Shown here in pieces: positions 41,001 through 41,481 of a stretch of DNA of 41,481 bases (the first letter of the stretch is position 1; every line of letters starts with the position of its first letter). The notes beneath the pieces are model-generated. The model had not been told where the DNA came from, did not search any database, and worked only from the letters and a program-made list of their open reading frames with translations. Source of the DNA: Beroe ovata (Eukaryota; Ctenophora; Nuda; Beroida; Beroidae); the NCBI GenBank assembly GCA_946803715.1, contig CAMPET010000031.1, positions 311,616 to 353,096 of the forward strand, given 5' to 3'. Position numbers and translations under genes: made by a program.

Positions 41001-41110
41001 TCTCCTGCACCCTCTCCTGCTTCTTCACTAAAACCCTCTTATCCTCCCTGTGTCTCTGGAGCCAGCTACTGTTTGCCCGCGTGGACTTCGTCTTACGAGC
41101 TATCTCACAT
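35039..41110 (-). CDS. RNF17: RNF17/TDRD4-like multi-Tudor protein (5' end missing)
   Basis: Nineteen exons in order: 40992-41110, 40633-40814, 40349-40460, 40040-40143, 39679-39819, 39375-39509, 39126-39221, 38909-39026, 38540-38788, 38031-38439, 37793-37924, 37511-37682, 37020-37250, 36807-36928, 36592-36707, 36329-36495, 36122-36254, 35959-36038, 35039-35830. All junctions are GT-AG with agreeing phases, about 1,200 residues. Four extended Tudor domains can be followed. Numbers 1 (VLYIDYGNSERVPI) and 2 (VFYCDFGNTDLVS) keep the aromatic, DxGN-type dimethylarginine pocket. Number 3 (VENIDLCRRDVVPL) and number 4 (VLLVDCGLTRDI) have lost it. This order, and the block LRPDIPALCYPLNL in number 4, parallel vertebrate RNF17 as I recall it. 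TDRD proteins of this type bind PIWI proteins in the germ line. The first exon starts mid-codon, so an N-terminal RING or B-box would lie outside the window. TDRD1 or TDRD6 relatives are alternatives. Confidence 0.8.
35230..35400 (-). repeat. 15-bp coding minisatellite in the Tudor protein tail
   Basis: About nine units of 15 bp encode SLPN(T/V) in the low-complexity tail that follows the last Tudor domain. It is preceded by a Gln-rich stretch (QQQQPTFAQQQP). The plus strand reads TTAGGGAGTGA(T/C), so TTAGGG here is coincidental, not telomeric. Confidence 0.9.
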
Positions 41111-41481
41111 CTGCAGTAGGATGCAAGTGTGGTGATTGGTGGTCATCACGAAAATGATTGAAAAACACGATGTTCTATGGCGACAGCACCTCATTCACAT
41201 TTCCAAACTACTGGCTATTAAGCTTATCGAACCAAAACATGTCAGTTTGAGTGAGCATTTGACTATTTGAGGATAGCTCCCAAACGGATCGACCGATTGA
41301 CTTGAAACTTCTACCATAGCTCATGGACCAAGAGAAACTCGGATAATCAAAATTTCACGTCAATCCGATGATCGGTTCACGAGTTAGTGGCCGCCATAAC
41401 CCTTTATCGACCCAAAACATGTCAGTTTGAGTGAGCATTTGAGGATAGCTCCCAAACGGATCGACCGATTGACTTGAAACT
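41111..41481. repeat. 171-bp satellite, right block, with short unique stretch
   Basis: After about 115 bases of unassigned sequence, the left-end satellite resumes at about 41228 in the same orientation (AACATGTCAGTTTGAGTGAG, then GACCGATTGACTTGAAAC at 41291 and 41463, 172 bp apart). It continues to the window edge. The missing 5' exons of the Tudor gene lie beyond it or have been replaced by it. Confidence 0.9.

Noticed and set aside
1-41481. CRISPR arrays, bacterial operons or viral genes
   Set aside because: Repeats here are satellites, minisatellites and MITEs without spacers, and all supported genes have animal-type introns and families.

Overview
The window is nuclear DNA of an animal. 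It has spliced genes with GT-AG introns, an intronless homeobox gene, G-protein-coupled receptors (GPCRs) of two classes, a multi-Tudor germline protein and long CA/TG microsatellites. The gene set fits an early-branching or other marine invertebrate (sponge or ctenophore grade). I cannot name the species from sequence alone.

The backbone is one large minus-strand gene, TRAPPC10, which I assembled from 24 exons (start codon at 34663, stop at 5086, about 1,226 codons). Its introns house other complete genes. Intron 3 (16511-34159, about 17.6 kb) holds a two-exon class C GPCR on the minus strand (16851-19874) and a three-exon class A GPCR on the plus strand (30530-31925). Intron 7 (13704-15799) holds a plus-strand C2H2 zinc-finger gene. 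Intron 15 (8468-10813) holds an intronless minus-strand homeobox gene with its own TATA box and an E-box array, and a possible two-exon plus-strand small gene. Upstream of TRAPPC10, in tandem on the same strand, lies an RNF17/TDRD4-like multi-Tudor gene (35039-41110). It is cut off at its 5' end by the window edge or by the satellite there.

Region by region: 1-455 and 1947-3160 are tandem arrays of a 171-bp satellite. 456-1945 and 3161-5126 are two versions of the TRAPPC10 3' flank, crowded with short palindromic, (GC)n-cored transposons, several with 8-9 bp target duplications. 5086-16510 is TRAPPC10 exons 24 to 4 with nested genes in introns 15 and 7. 16511-34159 is the giant intron 3 with two GPCR genes, dispersed RFX-type X-box palindromes and long stretches with no gene I can support. 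34160-34663 is TRAPPC10 exons 1-3. 35039-41110 is the Tudor gene, and 41228-41481 is the same satellite again.

Five single-base Ns (1946, 2571, 14245, 22998, 25577) sit at joins where sequence is repeated on both sides. These look like two haplotypes placed end to end, so several apparent duplications are probably not real. They are still useful, because they show transposon insertions as occupied and empty sites.

Functionally, TRAPPC10 is a housekeeping trafficking subunit and RNF17-like proteins act in the piRNA pathway of the germ line. The nested genes (two receptors, one homeodomain factor, one zinc-finger protein) have no obvious link to the host beyond position.
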